Position numbers and translations under genes: made by a program. 64,000 nt of DNA, from positions 15,725,071-15,789,070 of the forward strand of contig CM055618.1 in the NCBI GenBank assembly GCA_029379385.1. Reading direction: 5' to 3'. Below are positions 12,901-24,900 of this stretch, piece after piece; the stretch's first letter is position 1, and every line of letters starts with the position of its first letter. Origin of the DNA: Quillaja saponaria (lineage: Eukaryota; Streptophyta; Magnoliopsida; Fabales; Quillajaceae). The notes beneath the pieces were generated by a model, which was not told the origin of the DNA, made no database searches, and was given only the letters and a program-made list of their open reading frames with translations.

Positions 12901-14933
12901 GAGCATGGTGTACGGTTCCATGAGTTGTTCTGTGATTCATACGATAGGAAAACAACTAAGATGCATGTGCTCAAGTGTAGTTCATAGAGTATCAGTTAAG
13001 TTTATTATTTGCAAATACAATATAAAGGTTGCATATTACAGTAGAAGTTTTCAGTTAACGTCGTTAATTGTCTGAATTTACCCCCTCTTTATTCTGACTT
13101 GCGAACAGTGTCTTGTATATGTCCATGGTTATATCCTGCTTACCTCATTTTGCTGCTTACCTAATGTTTGACATATATATTTTGTATTGGAAAAGAAACA
13201 CATCCCAAAAACACAGCCATATGTCAACATAACTAACCGTACGTTATCAGTGGCCTAGGTTTTTTTTTTTTTTTTTTTGATCGTTATAAGTGGCCTAGTT
13301 TTAATAATATACAACTTGTTATTGGTGATATTCTTTGCCTGTTAAAAGAATCTAATGCGTTGTTGTAAAGTAAGTTCAGGGAAACCTAGTAGGGCCATCT
13401 CTGCCTACAGATCCTAGTGGGTGCATGGTTTGACTTAATATAAAGGAAACTGTACTGAAGAATATTAATGGAAATGTTCTAGTATACATTAGCAAAAAAG
13501 AGGACCCTATATTCTTAATGCTTCGTCATATCCTTTACTTGTTTTTTTCTGTGAAGAGGACGATTCACAGATATGGTGCTGAATGTGTATTGGTTCCGGG
13601 CCTGGGATTGGCCAGGCCAAGAAAGGGGGAAAGACAGATTTCTCCTCAATCATGTGGGTTGGCCGAGGCTATTACTCTAACATACCTGCTGTAGAGGTTA
13701 GGATTTCCTTAAACAAAAAGAGGTTAAAGGTACCTCAGTGACTAATTAATAAATGTCTTCATGTTAGTGTGAGGAGGTGTGGCTCTTTTTCTTTTTCTTA
13801 AATTTACTTTTTTCTTGTTATAGCAGACAAAAGTGTATAAAATTTAAGGTTGAGCTATAGTAAGGAATCTCTATTTCTGTTTGTTTGTGTCAATCTGTCT
13901 GTCTATCTGAAGAATACTGTGTTGTTAGTCAATTGGTCATAGGAAAGGAGCTTTACCTGAAATGTTCAACCTAGGTTTAGCTAAGGAACAGCTAGCTTAC
14001 TCTACTTTCTAATTCTGAATTTTTTTTTTTTTTTTTTTTAAGATGATTGTACAACTGAATTGCAAATCTTAATATAAACTAGCAAATATTGTGGCATCCC
14101 GCCGACTTTGTGTCTGATGAACCACCCTGGTCTCTGTCAAACTCATAAAGTCACAAACACTTTTTTTTGGTGTCAGAATTAAATCTCGGGCCCTCCCTCT
14201 AAACCCTTTCATCTCAGTTGAAATTAGAATTGGCAAGGCATATATTTCACCATTCTCATTGTCCAAACTAAGTTTCTCATACTGCACTAACCTGGAAGCC
14301 TTCCTCTTTAAGAAAAACAACAGAGAATAATCAATGCACAATATATAACTCTGGAAAATTTACTGAACTCATTCATTGGGAAGTATAATGTTTATATTAA
14401 CAAATCCCTAGTAAGGTTAGTGGAAGAAGCATTTTCTTTTATAAGAATCAGTATGACTTGCAGCAGATTGCAGTCTTTCTCAATCTAATGATTTAACAAA
14501 ACACAAAGTAATTTAAAGCAACATGTTCTTGGTGGTGTTGTCTAATCATCCATCCATGCTCTCTCCTTTAAAATTCTATATGAATGGCTGTAAGAAAGTT
14601 CTTAAGAGTTAAATTGAGTCAAGAAATGCTGCACTTGCTTCATGTGGAAATTATTCCAATGTTAACCTCTTTCTTTTCTGTATTACATTATTATCTAAGA
14701 AACATCTCCATGTGCAGCAAGCCCTTATTTTATATGTACATTTTCAGACTAGGAATATCACATGTGGGACCTTCACGAGCTTGTTAAATAGCAGTCTCAA
14801 CTAGTCAGTGGCATCAGTTAACACTTCTTGAAGTATGTGTTTTGATTCATATTCAAGAAGCTAGTGTTTCTCTTCCAATTTCCTTTTCTTCCATTTTAGC
14901 TTGGTGAAAACTAGTTAGTTTCCACCCAGCTTT
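9952..14933. other. Intergenic region, about 5 kb
   Basis: No gene is supported. The first hundred bases after 9951 are probably the 3'UTR of the UPF0114 gene. The rest is AT-rich with short low-complexity tracts: ATT repeats near 10445-10465, T runs at 13261-13279 and 14020-14039, and two small inverted repeats (10993-11033 and 13599-13618). ORFs here are under 100 codons, with no recognisable motif. The last few hundred bases should hold the promoter of the CEP gene. Confidence 0.6.
10993..11033. repeat. 11-bp perfect inverted repeat (hairpin)
   Basis: The arm ctaaagtagat at 10993-11003 is matched by its reverse complement atctactttag at 11023-11033, with a 19-nt loop. No T-tract terminator role applies in a plant genome. 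It could be a small MITE remnant or chance. Confidence 0.5.
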
Positions 14934-15194
14934 ATGGCTCAAAGAACCTTGTTGTCAACCTGTATTCTAGTTTTCCTCCTCCTTCAGCTGAACTTTTGTT
15001 TGATGGTGGCTTCAAGGCCTCTAAACATTAACCCACCAGCTATACCTACAGACTCCTTGAGCACACCAAAATCTCCTTCAGTTGTTTCATTTACTCCAAA
15101 TCGTTACAAGAATACTGAGGGCGATGCCTTCCGCCCAACATGTCCTGGTCACAGCCCCGGTGTGGGGCATCGAGAACCACCAGCTGCACCATAA
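14934..15194 (+). CDS. CEP-family secreted peptide precursor (CEP4-like)
   Basis: A single-exon ORF of 86 residues. Residues 1-26 form a signal peptide: a basic start (MAQR), a long hydrophobic core (STCILVFLLLQLNFCLMVA), then SRP. A variable region follows (about 27-60, rich in P, S and T). The C-terminus carries one CEP domain, AFRPTCPGHSPGVGH, preceded by D and followed by REPPAAP. CEPs (C-terminally encoded peptides) are cut from the precursor, hydroxylated on prolines and perceived by CEPR leucine-rich-repeat receptor kinases, controlling root growth and systemic nitrogen-demand signalling. The single domain, the 86-residue length and the short tail resemble Arabidopsis CEP4 as I remember it. 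The cysteine at domain position 6, where N, T or S is usual, is odd. The gene has no coding intron. Confidence 0.88.
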   Translation: MAQRTLLSTCILVFLLLQLNFCLMVASRPLNINPPAIPTDSLSTPKSPSVVSFTPNRYKNTEGDAFRPTCPGHSPGVGHREPPAAP

Positions 15195-15605
15195 CAGTAA
15201 TCTCACTGCTGCATGTGTGCTTGAGGATGATATATAGTGCCATTTTGTTCCATTTCTCTTTCTCCTTTTTCAGGGAGTTATTTTATCTGGATAGAAATTT
15301 CACTTTTCCTTATAGATTATATATATGATGTCAGAAAATAAGATTGTTTCTTGATGCTCTGAATAGTTTTCTGGATTGTTTTGCTATAAGTTACAAGAGT
15401 TGTCCTGCTTTCCAATGCAAACTTAAAGGTGAGAGTATCAATTAGAAGTGTCTGTGCAATCTTAGTATATCAATATTAAGAGCATTGTGGTTGGAACTTT
15501 GGAAGGAGATTCTTGACTTGAAAGCTATCACTTTGCATCACTTTTGATTTGGATAGACATATTTTTAAAGAAAAAAGTAAACACTACATAAATATTGGGA
15601 TTATA

Positions 15606-16781
15606 AAGGTAGTGCCTTATTTTTTTGTTGTTTTTTGTTTTTTGGTAAAGACTTGGACTTACAAGTGCACCATTGTGACATTTGTTCATTACTCTTATCA
15701 TTTTCTTAGTTTGATATTGTTAACTTTGTAATCATATGCAGATAAGCTTCGTGGCTAGAATCTGAACTTGATAATAAAAAATAAAAAAACTTTTTCCTAG
15801 CTCATATCTCCATATTTTATTAGAAAGTGATATCGAAAACCACTAAAATATGGATATAGAGCTGGCATTCGAATTGAATTGTGCCAAATAATTCAATGAA
15901 TACACATTTTAATACGAACTTAAGTTTGAATTCGAATGTAATATTGAATATTCGTATTTGGATTCAAATAATACTTGAATAATTTATAAATAATATTCAA
16001 ATAATAATTAAATAGCTTTATGAATACAAATATTAATACGAATAATTCATTGAACATCGAATTGTATATTGGTATATCCAAATTCAAATACCAATCTCAA
16101 TTCAAATACATTCATATTCGTATCCAATCCTATGTGGAGCAAATTGTTTGGCATGTAAACAAGCAATTCATGCTCAATGAATATCTTATAAAAAATAATA
16201 ATTAATTAATTAACTTTGACCTAGAAAATAGTGGATGGACTGGTTAGCCATGGGCCTGAAGGCCTGACAAGTCACTGTAGTCTGACACAAAGCTCTAAGT
16301 CACGGCTTTGGTTACTTACAGCTTGTAATTCTTTCAAAATAAGAAAATAACTCTTTCAAAGCTGGGGATATATCATGTCCAAACTTTTACTTAGCCCATA
16401 CAGATCAGTCCATCAAAATTTAGCATTAATTAATATTTGAATAATTCGTTATTTTTTTGATATGAAATTATCTTTGTTATTTATATTTTGAACATATAAG
16501 TTACTACTAACGGGTTGGTCTAGAGATCAAGACAATATTTCATAAGTACTCTCTCAACAAAATTCAGAGTTCGAGTCTCCTTAACAAAACTTTGTTGGGA
16601 ATAAATTTACGTTATCACATATGATCGTAACTATTCTCGGTTAAATCTTTAGCTTAATTTGACCCCGATATAGGTGTTAAGACCACATTATAGTTAGCCA
16701 AGTTTTGAAAATTATGACTCCTTTAGTAGTGCTCTAAAAGTTAACCCTCCCTTTTTTTCCTATTAGGAGGGGTAGGATGCT
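15606..16781. repeat. Tandem duplication, left copy (about 1.18 kb)
   Basis: This block is repeated immediately downstream (16785-17999) in the same orientation. It opens with aaggtagtgccttattttt and ends with ggtaggatgctca. Its middle (about 15850-16130) is a degenerate AT-rich field of short ATTCAAATA/TATTTGAAT-like words, many of them mutually inverted. Its last 300 bp carry SINE-like boxes. Many substitutions and small indels separate the copies, so the duplication is not very recent. The ORF 16020-16205 falls in the AT-rich field and is not credible. Confidence 0.92.
16505..16690 (+). mobile_element. tRNA-SINE-like remnant in left duplicate
   Basis: A putative RNA polymerase III A box (gggttggtctagagatcaag, from 16512) is followed about 45 nt later by a putative B box (agttcgagtctcc, 16568-16580). 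Order, spacing and sequence fit the tRNA-derived head of a plant SINE. A body of about 100 bp follows. No target-site duplication or clean 3' tail could be defined, so this is a candidate only. Confidence 0.42.
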
Positions 16782-16784
16782 CAT

Positions 16785-17999
16785 AAGGTAGTGCCTTATT
16801 TTTTTATTTTTTATGGTAAAGACTTGGACTTACAAGTGCAACGTTGTGACATTTTTTCATTACTCTTATCATTTTCTTAGTTTTATATTGTTAACTTTGT
16901 AATCATATGCAGATAAGCTTATGTGGCTAGAATCTGAACTTGAAAATAAAAAAAACTTTTTCCTAGCTCATGATCTCCCCATAGTTTATTAGAAAGTGGC
17001 ATTGAAAATCACTAAAATATGAATCTAGAGCTAGCATTTAAATTAAATTGTGCTGAATAATTTGACGAATATAAATATTAATACGAACTTAAGTTTAAAT
17101 TCAAATGTGATACCGAATATTTGTATTCAAATTCGAGTAGTACTTGAATAATTTATAAATATTAATAATATTTTATAAATAATATTCAAATAATAATTGA
17201 ATAGTTTGACGAACACAAATATTAATATGAATAATTCATTGAATATCGAATCATATATTTGTATTTCCAAATTCAAATATCAATCTCGATTCGAATACGT
17301 TGATATTCGTATCCAATGATATTCGTATCCAAATCCTATATGGAGCAAATTATTCGGTATGCAAACAAGCAATTCATGCTTAAAGAATATCTTATAATAA
17401 TTAATTAACTAACTTTCACCTAGAAAATAGTAGATGGACTGGTTAGCCATGGGCTGAAGGCCTGACAAGTCCCTGTAGTCTGACACAAAGCTCTAAGACT
17501 GTGGCTTTGGTTACTTACAGCTTGTGATTCTTTCAAAATAAGAAAAAAAACTCTCTTTCAAAGCTGGGGATATATTACGTCGAAACTTTTACTTAGCCCA
17601 AATAGATCTAGTCCAGCAAAATTTAGTATTAATTAATATTCGAATAATTTGTCAGAAATTTTTGACCAAAAAATGTTGATATGTTATTATCTTTGTTATT
17701 TATATTTTGAGCATATCAATTATCAACAACGAGTTAGTTCAGAGATCAAAGCAGAATTCAAAAAACGTTTTTTTAAAAAGATTGAGAGTTCGAATTTCCT
17801 TGACAGTCTTTGTTGAGAATAAATTTACATTTTCACGTATGATCGTGACTACTCTCGATTAAACTTTTAGCTTAATTCGGCCTGATATAGGTGTTAAGAC
17901 CACATTATAGTTAGCCAAGTTTTGAAAATTACAGCTCCTTTGGTGGTGCTCTCAGAGTTAACCCTCCCCCTTTTTTCCTATTAGAAGGGGTAGGATGCT
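16785..17999. repeat. Tandem duplication, right copy (about 1.21 kb)
   Basis: This is the second copy of the 15606-16781 block, offset by 1179 bp at its start and about 1217 bp at its end because of small insertions. It contains an extra short internal duplication near 17140-17190 (two ataatttataaat-type words). Similarity ends at about 18000, after taggatgctca, which defines the unit border. Confidence 0.92.
17722..17900 (+). mobile_element. tRNA-SINE-like remnant in right duplicate
   Basis: This is the counterpart of 16505-16690 in the second copy: A-box-like gagttagttcagagatcaaa (from 17731) and B-box-like agttcgaatttcc (about 17787-17799). It has diverged from the left copy, including in the boxes. 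Confidence 0.4.
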
Positions 18000-18132
18000 C
18001 AGAAGGAAAGTGTGATTTCTTGCCTTCAGGTGCACTACTTTGATTGCCTTTCAAGGCAACCCACCATCCTTTGGATAGCAATTGCAGACAAATTGCAAAA
18101 ACAGGAGATCCTAACAAGCAAAAGGGTGCCAT
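17929..18132 (-). CDS. Small ORF of unknown function (67 aa), doubtful
   Basis: This 67-residue ORF starts MAPFCLLGSPVFAICLQLLS, a hydrophobic start that could be a signal peptide or anchor, then becomes basic and Pro/Gly-rich and ends LTLRAPPKEL. Its C-terminal third lies inside the right duplicate; the same stretch in the left copy is broken by stops. A TATA-like word (ccttataaagg) lies only about 5 nt upstream of the ATG, too close to be its core promoter. It matches no peptide-hormone signature I know (CLE, RGF, PSY, PIP, IDA or CEP). It may be chance in a slightly GC-richer island. Confidence 0.18.
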   Translation of the reverse strand: MAPFCLLGSPVFAICLQLLSKGWWVALKGNQSSAPEGKKSHFPSEHPTPSNRKKGGGLTLRAPPKEL

Positions 18133-19389
18133 GATCCTTTATAAGGCATTGTGTGTCATACCCTTTTATCCTCATCATAACTAAATTTCTTCTTTACAAT
18201 GCTTACTAACAATGCAAGGTTCCTTTGGGGAAAATTTGAGAAAAAAAAGAAAAGAAAAGAAAAAAAACAGCATAGCAGAAATGGGGATTACAACAGATAT
18301 AATTCTCACACCATCATTCTTTGTGTTTCATAAGCAAATTGGTAGTGTATAATCAACATTTAGCTACCAATCTTCTCTGAAAGCAGATTCAGTCAGAAAA
18401 AGAGAAGCTGCAGCCTAGCAGCAATAATTTAACATGGCAATCAAAAATATGAAAGGCAGAAGGGAAAGGAAATTGAACAAAATATATCAAATTTTATATG
18501 ATGGTGAAAAGTATAATTTTTTTAGTATAACAGGGCATGAGCATTCACCAGCCACTTGGGTTCAATAACAAGAAGGAGTCCAAGCTGAACTTACATAGAG
18601 TGGCAGACGCCATTGGTGAGTGCTTCCCCTAAACCCAGATGCATTGCTAAACACGAACAATTATCAGAAAGTGTAATCTTTGAGGAAACCATTTAGGAAC
18701 TTCGAATCAAAGTCATTCACAATTTGGGGAAAACACAGAATCAGTGCCTTCAGATTTTTTTTTTCCTTTGCTTTTTTATTTTCTCTTCAAGTCAATAGCC
18801 CAGTGAAACTCCGCAAATAAAGATTTTTTTTTTTTTTTGTGTGTGTGTGTGTAAATTATAGGTTTACTAGCAATTGTTAAACTTATTTTTTTTATTTTAA
18901 ATTTACTTTCTATTAGAATAAAAAAGTAAACTAATATTTCTTGGGATGTTTCAAAAAGAAAAACAATTTATAATATTATTAAAAAGTTTTAAATCTTGAC
19001 TTTACAGATAAATAAGTTATAATTTAAAATTTTCATTCAAATAAGTTTTAAATATTAAAATAAATAAGTTGTATTTTTTTTAAATGTTTTAGGTTTAAAA
19101 TATTAATTAACTAATATTTACTTATTTTTTTATTTTATACACAGATTTTCTGTTATATATTTAAGATTTTTTTTGGGGGGGGGGAGGGTAACTCTTTTCT
19201 TGGGCAATTGACCATTTAAAGAAATTACTAAATTGCTATCTATCTATTTAAGAAACTGGCCATTTAAGAAATTAAATTGTTATTTCCATCTAATTTTATT
19301 AATTTATTTACAAAATTCATCATTTGAAGCAGTTGACCAGGTCTAAAAGTCAGACAACTAAGGATTAGTCCAAAAAAGTCTTCCAGAAC
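18133..19389. other. Intergenic region, low-complexity
   Basis: No gene is seen. The stretch has A/G-rich tracts (18240-18268), a T run followed by a (GT) microsatellite at about 18823-18852, a very AT-rich block (18880-19170) and a short G-rich run near 19175-19188. The last part leads into the MWL-like gene promoter. Confidence 0.6.
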
Positions 19390-19390
19390 G

Positions 19391-19401
19391 TCTATATAGA
19401 G
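19391..19401 (+). promoter_or_regulatory. Candidate TATA box of the MWL-like gene
   Basis: The word tctatatagag lies about 200 bp upstream of the start codon at 19600, a plausible distance given a leader of about 170 nt. No other TATA-like word is better placed. Inferred from sequence only. Confidence 0.45.
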
Positions 19402-19599
19402 TTAGGAATGGTATCTCATTCAAAGCAATGAAATACTTGTTTGAAAGGAAGTCTCTTCAACCACCACAAAGGAATCAACCCAAGGGAAGGGTCCAATACC
19501 TGCAGGGTACCACCCTGTTGTCCAATCCCTTGAGTAGCTTCCAAGCCTTGGTGTTCATCCTCAATTCTCAATCTTTTTCCAAAAAATCAAAAACCCATC

Positions 19600-20493
19600 A
19601 TGGAAAATCTTCATGGGTGCAAGTTCAGATTAATCTTTTCCATAATCATATGCCTCTCCTTTGGTCTAGTCTCATTCTTATTCTGTATAATTGCAGAGAC
19701 AAAGAGAAATAAGGTACTTTTCAATTTATATCATTCATTCATTCAAATGTTCAAGTATTCTGTTTAGAAGTTTCCATTTTTCTGAAATGGGTTCTTTTGG
19801 TTTATTTGTTTCTGCAGAAGAAGGATCTCAAAATGGATGGGAAACTCTGTTATTTGCCAGAAAGCCATGCATTTGGGTTTGGTGTTGCAGCATTGGTTTG
19901 TTTGTTTGTAGCTCAGATTATTGGGAATTCAGTAGTTTTCAGGAATTCTTTCTCAGGAGGGAAGAGAAGAGGTTCCCAAGCTAAACTATCAGAAATTGTT
20001 AAAGCTCTCCTTTCTATTTCTTGGTAGGTGATCAAGCTCTGGTAAATCGTGGGTCATGGTTGATCTTCTTTATGATCTTTTTCTTTTCCAATGAAATGTG
20101 AGTTTTGAAGGTAGACCACTTTGTATAGAAAATTCTAAGAATAGCATATACAATTATGTCATGTCTCATTTTCTTGAACAGATCTTTGATTCCAGGAGCC
20201 TATAAAACATTATTAAAATGGAGACAGAACCATAATCTTACATTAAAAAAAATGCAGTACTAAACAAATCTTAAATTTGATCATGTTGCAGGATTAGCTT
20301 TGGAGTTGCAGTTGTCTTAGTGAGTACAGCAACAAGCATGAGCAGAAAGCAACCCTATGGGAAAGGTTGGTTGGATGGTGAATGTTACCTAGTCAAACAA
20401 GAGATTTACATTGGTTCATCAATACTAATACTGGTTACAACGAGTTCCACTGTTGGCTCAGCCATCACAACAATAAGGGAGAGCCAAAGCTGA
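19600..20493 (+). CDS. DUF1218 membrane protein (MWL / DESIGUAL-like)
   Basis: Three exons (19600-19713, 19818-20023, 20292-20493) join in frame to 173 residues. The start MENLHGCKFR leads straight into helix 1 (about residues 10-33, ending IIAETKR). Helix 2 is around 58-80 (FGFGVAALVCLFVAQIIGN), helix 3 around 105-124 (ISFGVAVVLVSTATS) and helix 4 around 146-167. Cysteines in KLCYLP and GECYLV are the pair normally conserved in DUF1218. The family includes Arabidopsis MODIFYING WALL LIGNIN-1 and -2 and the DESIGUAL/VCC proteins, which influence lignin content and leaf symmetry and vein patterning; the biochemical role is unknown. Its convergent neighbour is AP4E, as I recall for MWL-1 in Arabidopsis. 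ORFs starting at 19428, 19691 and 19797 are out-of-frame shadows or read through introns. Confidence 0.87.
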
Positions 20494-21964
20494 TCATGAT
20501 CAAAAAATTACAAGCACAATAGATCAATGACACAACTAATATTAGAGATTAGATGTGGAATTATGCTGGGTATTGCAAAACAGAGCATGTCTCTTCATGC
20601 TACCAAGGAATTGGGGTTAGGGAGTTAGTCTTAGTCTCAGTTTTCGACCCAAAACACACAGGCTTACAGAGCCTTGTAAAAGCCATATAGTTCCTTATCC
20701 AACGTGAAGGAATCATTTTCAACAAATATGAAAGAGACACTTCTTCAATGTACTTTTCTTCCTTAGGTAGTCACTGACACAAATAGAGCCTCCACCTTTC
20801 CAACACAGCGAACAGATTTGATTATATATATATATTTTTTTTTCCAACCTCTTTATTTTATTCTTCATCCAAAACCTAATATGATTGCTTGAGTTGTTTG
20901 AACAGACAAAAGAATTTTTAAGTCAAGGAGCCAAGTAAGAATTGAGGTTTTTCTTTTTCTTGGAAAATCTCTTCCTTCCTAATCAATCAATTTTTAATTT
21001 AAATCATATTTATCCATAGTTACACCCAAGAAAAATAATAATAATAATTAGTAACTCTCAGTATGATAATGTAAGATAAACGAAAGGGCGAGACTAAGAT
21101 ATAGATAAATAATAATAATTAGTATTCTCAGTAATATATGGTGTAAGATACACGACAAGTCTAGAAAATAAATATAATTTAATCAAATCATAGGTTACAT
21201 GAAACATCTTTCTTTTCCCTAGAATGAGAGGATTTTGGTGACTTTTTCTTTTTCTTTTTTAACTAGAACTTGGGTTTGTAAAAATTTCAACATGCTCAGG
21301 CTCACAGAGACACATATCAAATAGGGAGGGAAATAAGAGGAAAGCAATACAAAATCCCCATAGGAAGATTCATCAAACAACCACTCCCGAGTACAAATAC
21401 ATCTCATTCCAAATTGAGTAGATGACCCTAGGCTCATTTCCTTACAAAGGTCGTGTACATGAATTCCAATATCAACTGAAAACAAGTGTATCATGGTCTT
21501 CAGAACCATTACATGGACAGAACCATTACATGGACATGATGGGAAACAAAATTAAATTAAAAAAAAGAAGGGAAAACACACAGCATTCATATAACAAGAT
21601 GTCTCAACCTTGCCATGCAGTAGAATTTAGAAGACCATGCACAGTAGATCCTTCTGCCTCCAAAGCCGTCCAAATCCCAGATTGCTGTGAGGAAGAAAAC
21701 CTCAAATGCCCAAAAACTAGCTTCTATTCCTACGGCAATATCATCCCCAAAGTGCTATACCTGATTGGCTGATTCTACCACCTTTTCTCAACATTAAATC
21801 ACCAAATTCTTGGCGATCCCGTCATTATCCTTAAGTCGGCACAACAAATCATATTCAATAGTCTATCAAAAGCCAGCAGCTCAATAAAACCCTATATGGA
21901 GCAAGGAGCATCGCCATCTATCCTCAAGCATATCATGGTTTGAATTTCAAATTGTATAACAAAT
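20494..21964. other. Convergent intergenic region
   Basis: This holds the 3' ends of the MWL-like gene (+) and AP4E (-). The stretch near 21600-21964 is GC-richer and probably is AP4E 3'UTR. An ATA-type low-complexity tract lies at 20821-20845, and a short imperfect direct repeat at 21045-21175 contains the word ataataataattagta twice. No other gene is supported. Confidence 0.6.
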
Positions 21965-24900
21965 TTAGCCAAGCAAATCTTTGAACAAGTTGGGATTCTG
22001 TGTTGCTGGAGTAACACCCATCTGCCTTACCAGTGAATCCTTTTGCAAAGCATCCCTAAGGTTTGGACCCTTAGATTGTGATGCAGGCGTTACAGCTGTT
22101 TCACCATGAGAACTATTTGTAGTTGCATTCGACCACCCAGATATAAGATTTACATCATCCCCGCTAGATGGGATAGAATATCCACCACTGCCACTCTGTG
22201 TAATTGCAGTTGTCTCTGCATAAAGGGCCATAATATCAGGTGATTTAGTATCAGCAGCAACATCGTGGTTCCCTGTTGAAGTAACTTGGCTTGGATCAAG
22301 AAGTCCTTCTAACTGCTTAAATGGGTCCAACGAAGGAGCACTAGATGAAACAGTTTGTTCACCCAAGTCAAGCAAGTCTGGAGGAGGAGGTTCATGATAA
22401 GTCTTGTTCACTTGAGCTTCATTGGATACAACTGTTGTCTTTGGTGCCTGAGACCTCTCCACGGCGTTCCCACTTGCCTTTGCAATCTTATGGCTGGAAG
22501 GTCTTTTCTCTGTTTTTGATGAACCCCCAAATAACGAAGCAGCAAGCTTCTGCTTTTCTTCAGAAATTTCAACTTGGGGCTTTCTTGAACCATAATTCTC
22601 ATGTGGTTTTGAATGTATAGTGCTTGAAACATCTGCTTGTGAGACTCCATTCACTGGTTTCTGGGAAGTAGAACTTGAGGTAGATGATGAGGGAGATGAA
22701 TATGTTGGCCTGCCCCACTTTCTTTGAACACCATCAAGATGTAGCTTGAGTTCTGATGAGCCTGCATCTGACACAGATGAAACCAGGTGAACCTCTCTCA
22801 AGTATGATGGCTCAGGTACTGGAACCAGTTCTGTTGAGGCTGGGAATGAAGATGGAGAAACTGTTGGTAGCACAGGAGGCTTTGGAAGCTCATATGCCTC
22901 AAACCTAAGACCATGCTGTGAAGCTTCATGATGATCATGGCTTCTCAGGTTGTTGATATTCCAAGATCCTGCACGCTCATTCTCAAGAATGTATGGCTGA
23001 GCACCATTTTCAAGTGCTTGCTGGACATAGCTATTGAGGAATGAAAGGTTTTTATCAATCTGCACAGAAGATTATGAATTTTAGCATTATGGGATTCGAT
23101 AATTAGAACCTCAGATGGCTGATATGAATGCTGCTTCAAGCACGTAAGCGTTCTTACTTAGTACAAGGAGAGAGATGAAGACGTGATACGAATAATACAA
23201 ATTTCAACTTTCAAGTGCTATTCAACACGACAAATCGTGTAAGAGAAGAAAATGAGGTTAACAAGAAAATTGGTGAACAATTTATTGTGAACAAAAGTAT
23301 AGACGAGCAACCATTCATTAAAAAGAAGTAACAAGTAGGGTTTAGGAAGAACGAAGCTTGACAGAAGACAAAGACAAAATCTAATGCAAGCAAACCAAAA
23401 CAGAAATAATATTTTACCACAGGCAGACAACCATTCAGCAATGAGCAACTAAATAGTATTATGATTATCTGATTGCACAACAGCACCTTTTAGTTCCAGT
23501 AACATTTATTAAGGGAAGACACACAAAATCTAACGCAAGCACACAGGAGGTTTGAGAGGTAAAGACCACCATACCATATCCCATCTTCAGAATAAACACT
23601 AACATTTATTAACTGTATTAACAAGAAAAATATCTTCAAAAGATGCAAATAGATTGTAGAATCAACGATAACCTCAATGTCTTCACAGCTTGCATCGGGA
23701 GGCATTATACTTTCAATAGCGTGCACGTCCAAACGAGTCAGGGCTAGCAATTCATACGCACGTTGCTGCAAATCGGTTGAGTGGGAAGCTGATAATTCTT
23801 CAACCAGAGATTGGCACTACAACCAGAGAAGAAAAAGTCACTAATCTAGAAAATTTTCCATCAATGACATATGACATAGAATAACAAAGAAGACAAGACT
23901 CTTAACAATTTTGGATAAAGTTTATATACATTCTACATGAGATTATCATTCAGGAAAAATTCATCAATTCTTAAATTAAAACACAATTAGGTTCTATCAA
24001 CGTCATTTTAGGGCATTACAAATTTACAACAGAAGCCACAGGAGAACCTGATTTCAGTCAGATGCATAAAAAACATCAGAAAAATTTTGAAATTTGAAAG
24101 ACTTCTGTATGAAGTTGTACAAAATTGAGAAAATCAACATTGAATGACTTTTGGAAGTTTTATATGTTGACTCAGACTTTTTAGATTTTCTAAATTGGTA
24201 GGCACTCTCATCTTAGGAAAAAAAAAAAATTTGATATATTGACAACATAGTCCACCTTTTGTAATGTACAAAATTTTAGGAAGATAAAGTACAAGTTCAC
24301 ATGGTGTTCAAAAATGTAACCAGCCGAATCAAGCACAGAAAACATTTAGATGGCAAAGACACAAAAATATTGAGATAACATCTTGCAGTATCATACCTCA
24401 GATAACATATCCACTTTTCTCCCTGCTGCCATTTCAAATGCATAAATTTTCATGAGTGCTGTAACTGCATATGCCTTTATAAGAAGCACAAAATCAGCTC
24501 CAATAAAAAATTGGATATACAGGTTTTAAGATAAGAAGAAAAATGCTCAGTGAACACAGAAATATTAAACACAAAAGATATTTCCCACAAGGAAGAAAAA
24601 CCTTGACATGACCAGCAAAAAGGTCACAAAGTTCAGTCCAAAGAAAGATAATATTAAAAAAACCATCACAACAATAATCCAGCAATCACAACAAAAAACT
24701 ACTCATTTTTATCACTTTTTTCAACAAGTGAAAGTTGACTTTTGCAATATACCTTAACAGTTTCATCACTAGAATATGCCTCTGCCACATCACATAACTT
24801 CCCAGTAATATAGGAAGCAGAATACTTTCCATCAGCTGTTCCATATTCCCCCAGAACCCAACAGATGACCTGTAATCAGAACAGAACTTTATGCTAATGA

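Noticed and set aside
19691..20027. ORF starting MQRQREIRYFS and ORF starting MVYLFLQKK
   Set aside because: The first is out of frame with the DUF1218 protein and the second reads from the intron into exon 2; the three-exon model beginning at 19600 accounts for the family sequence.
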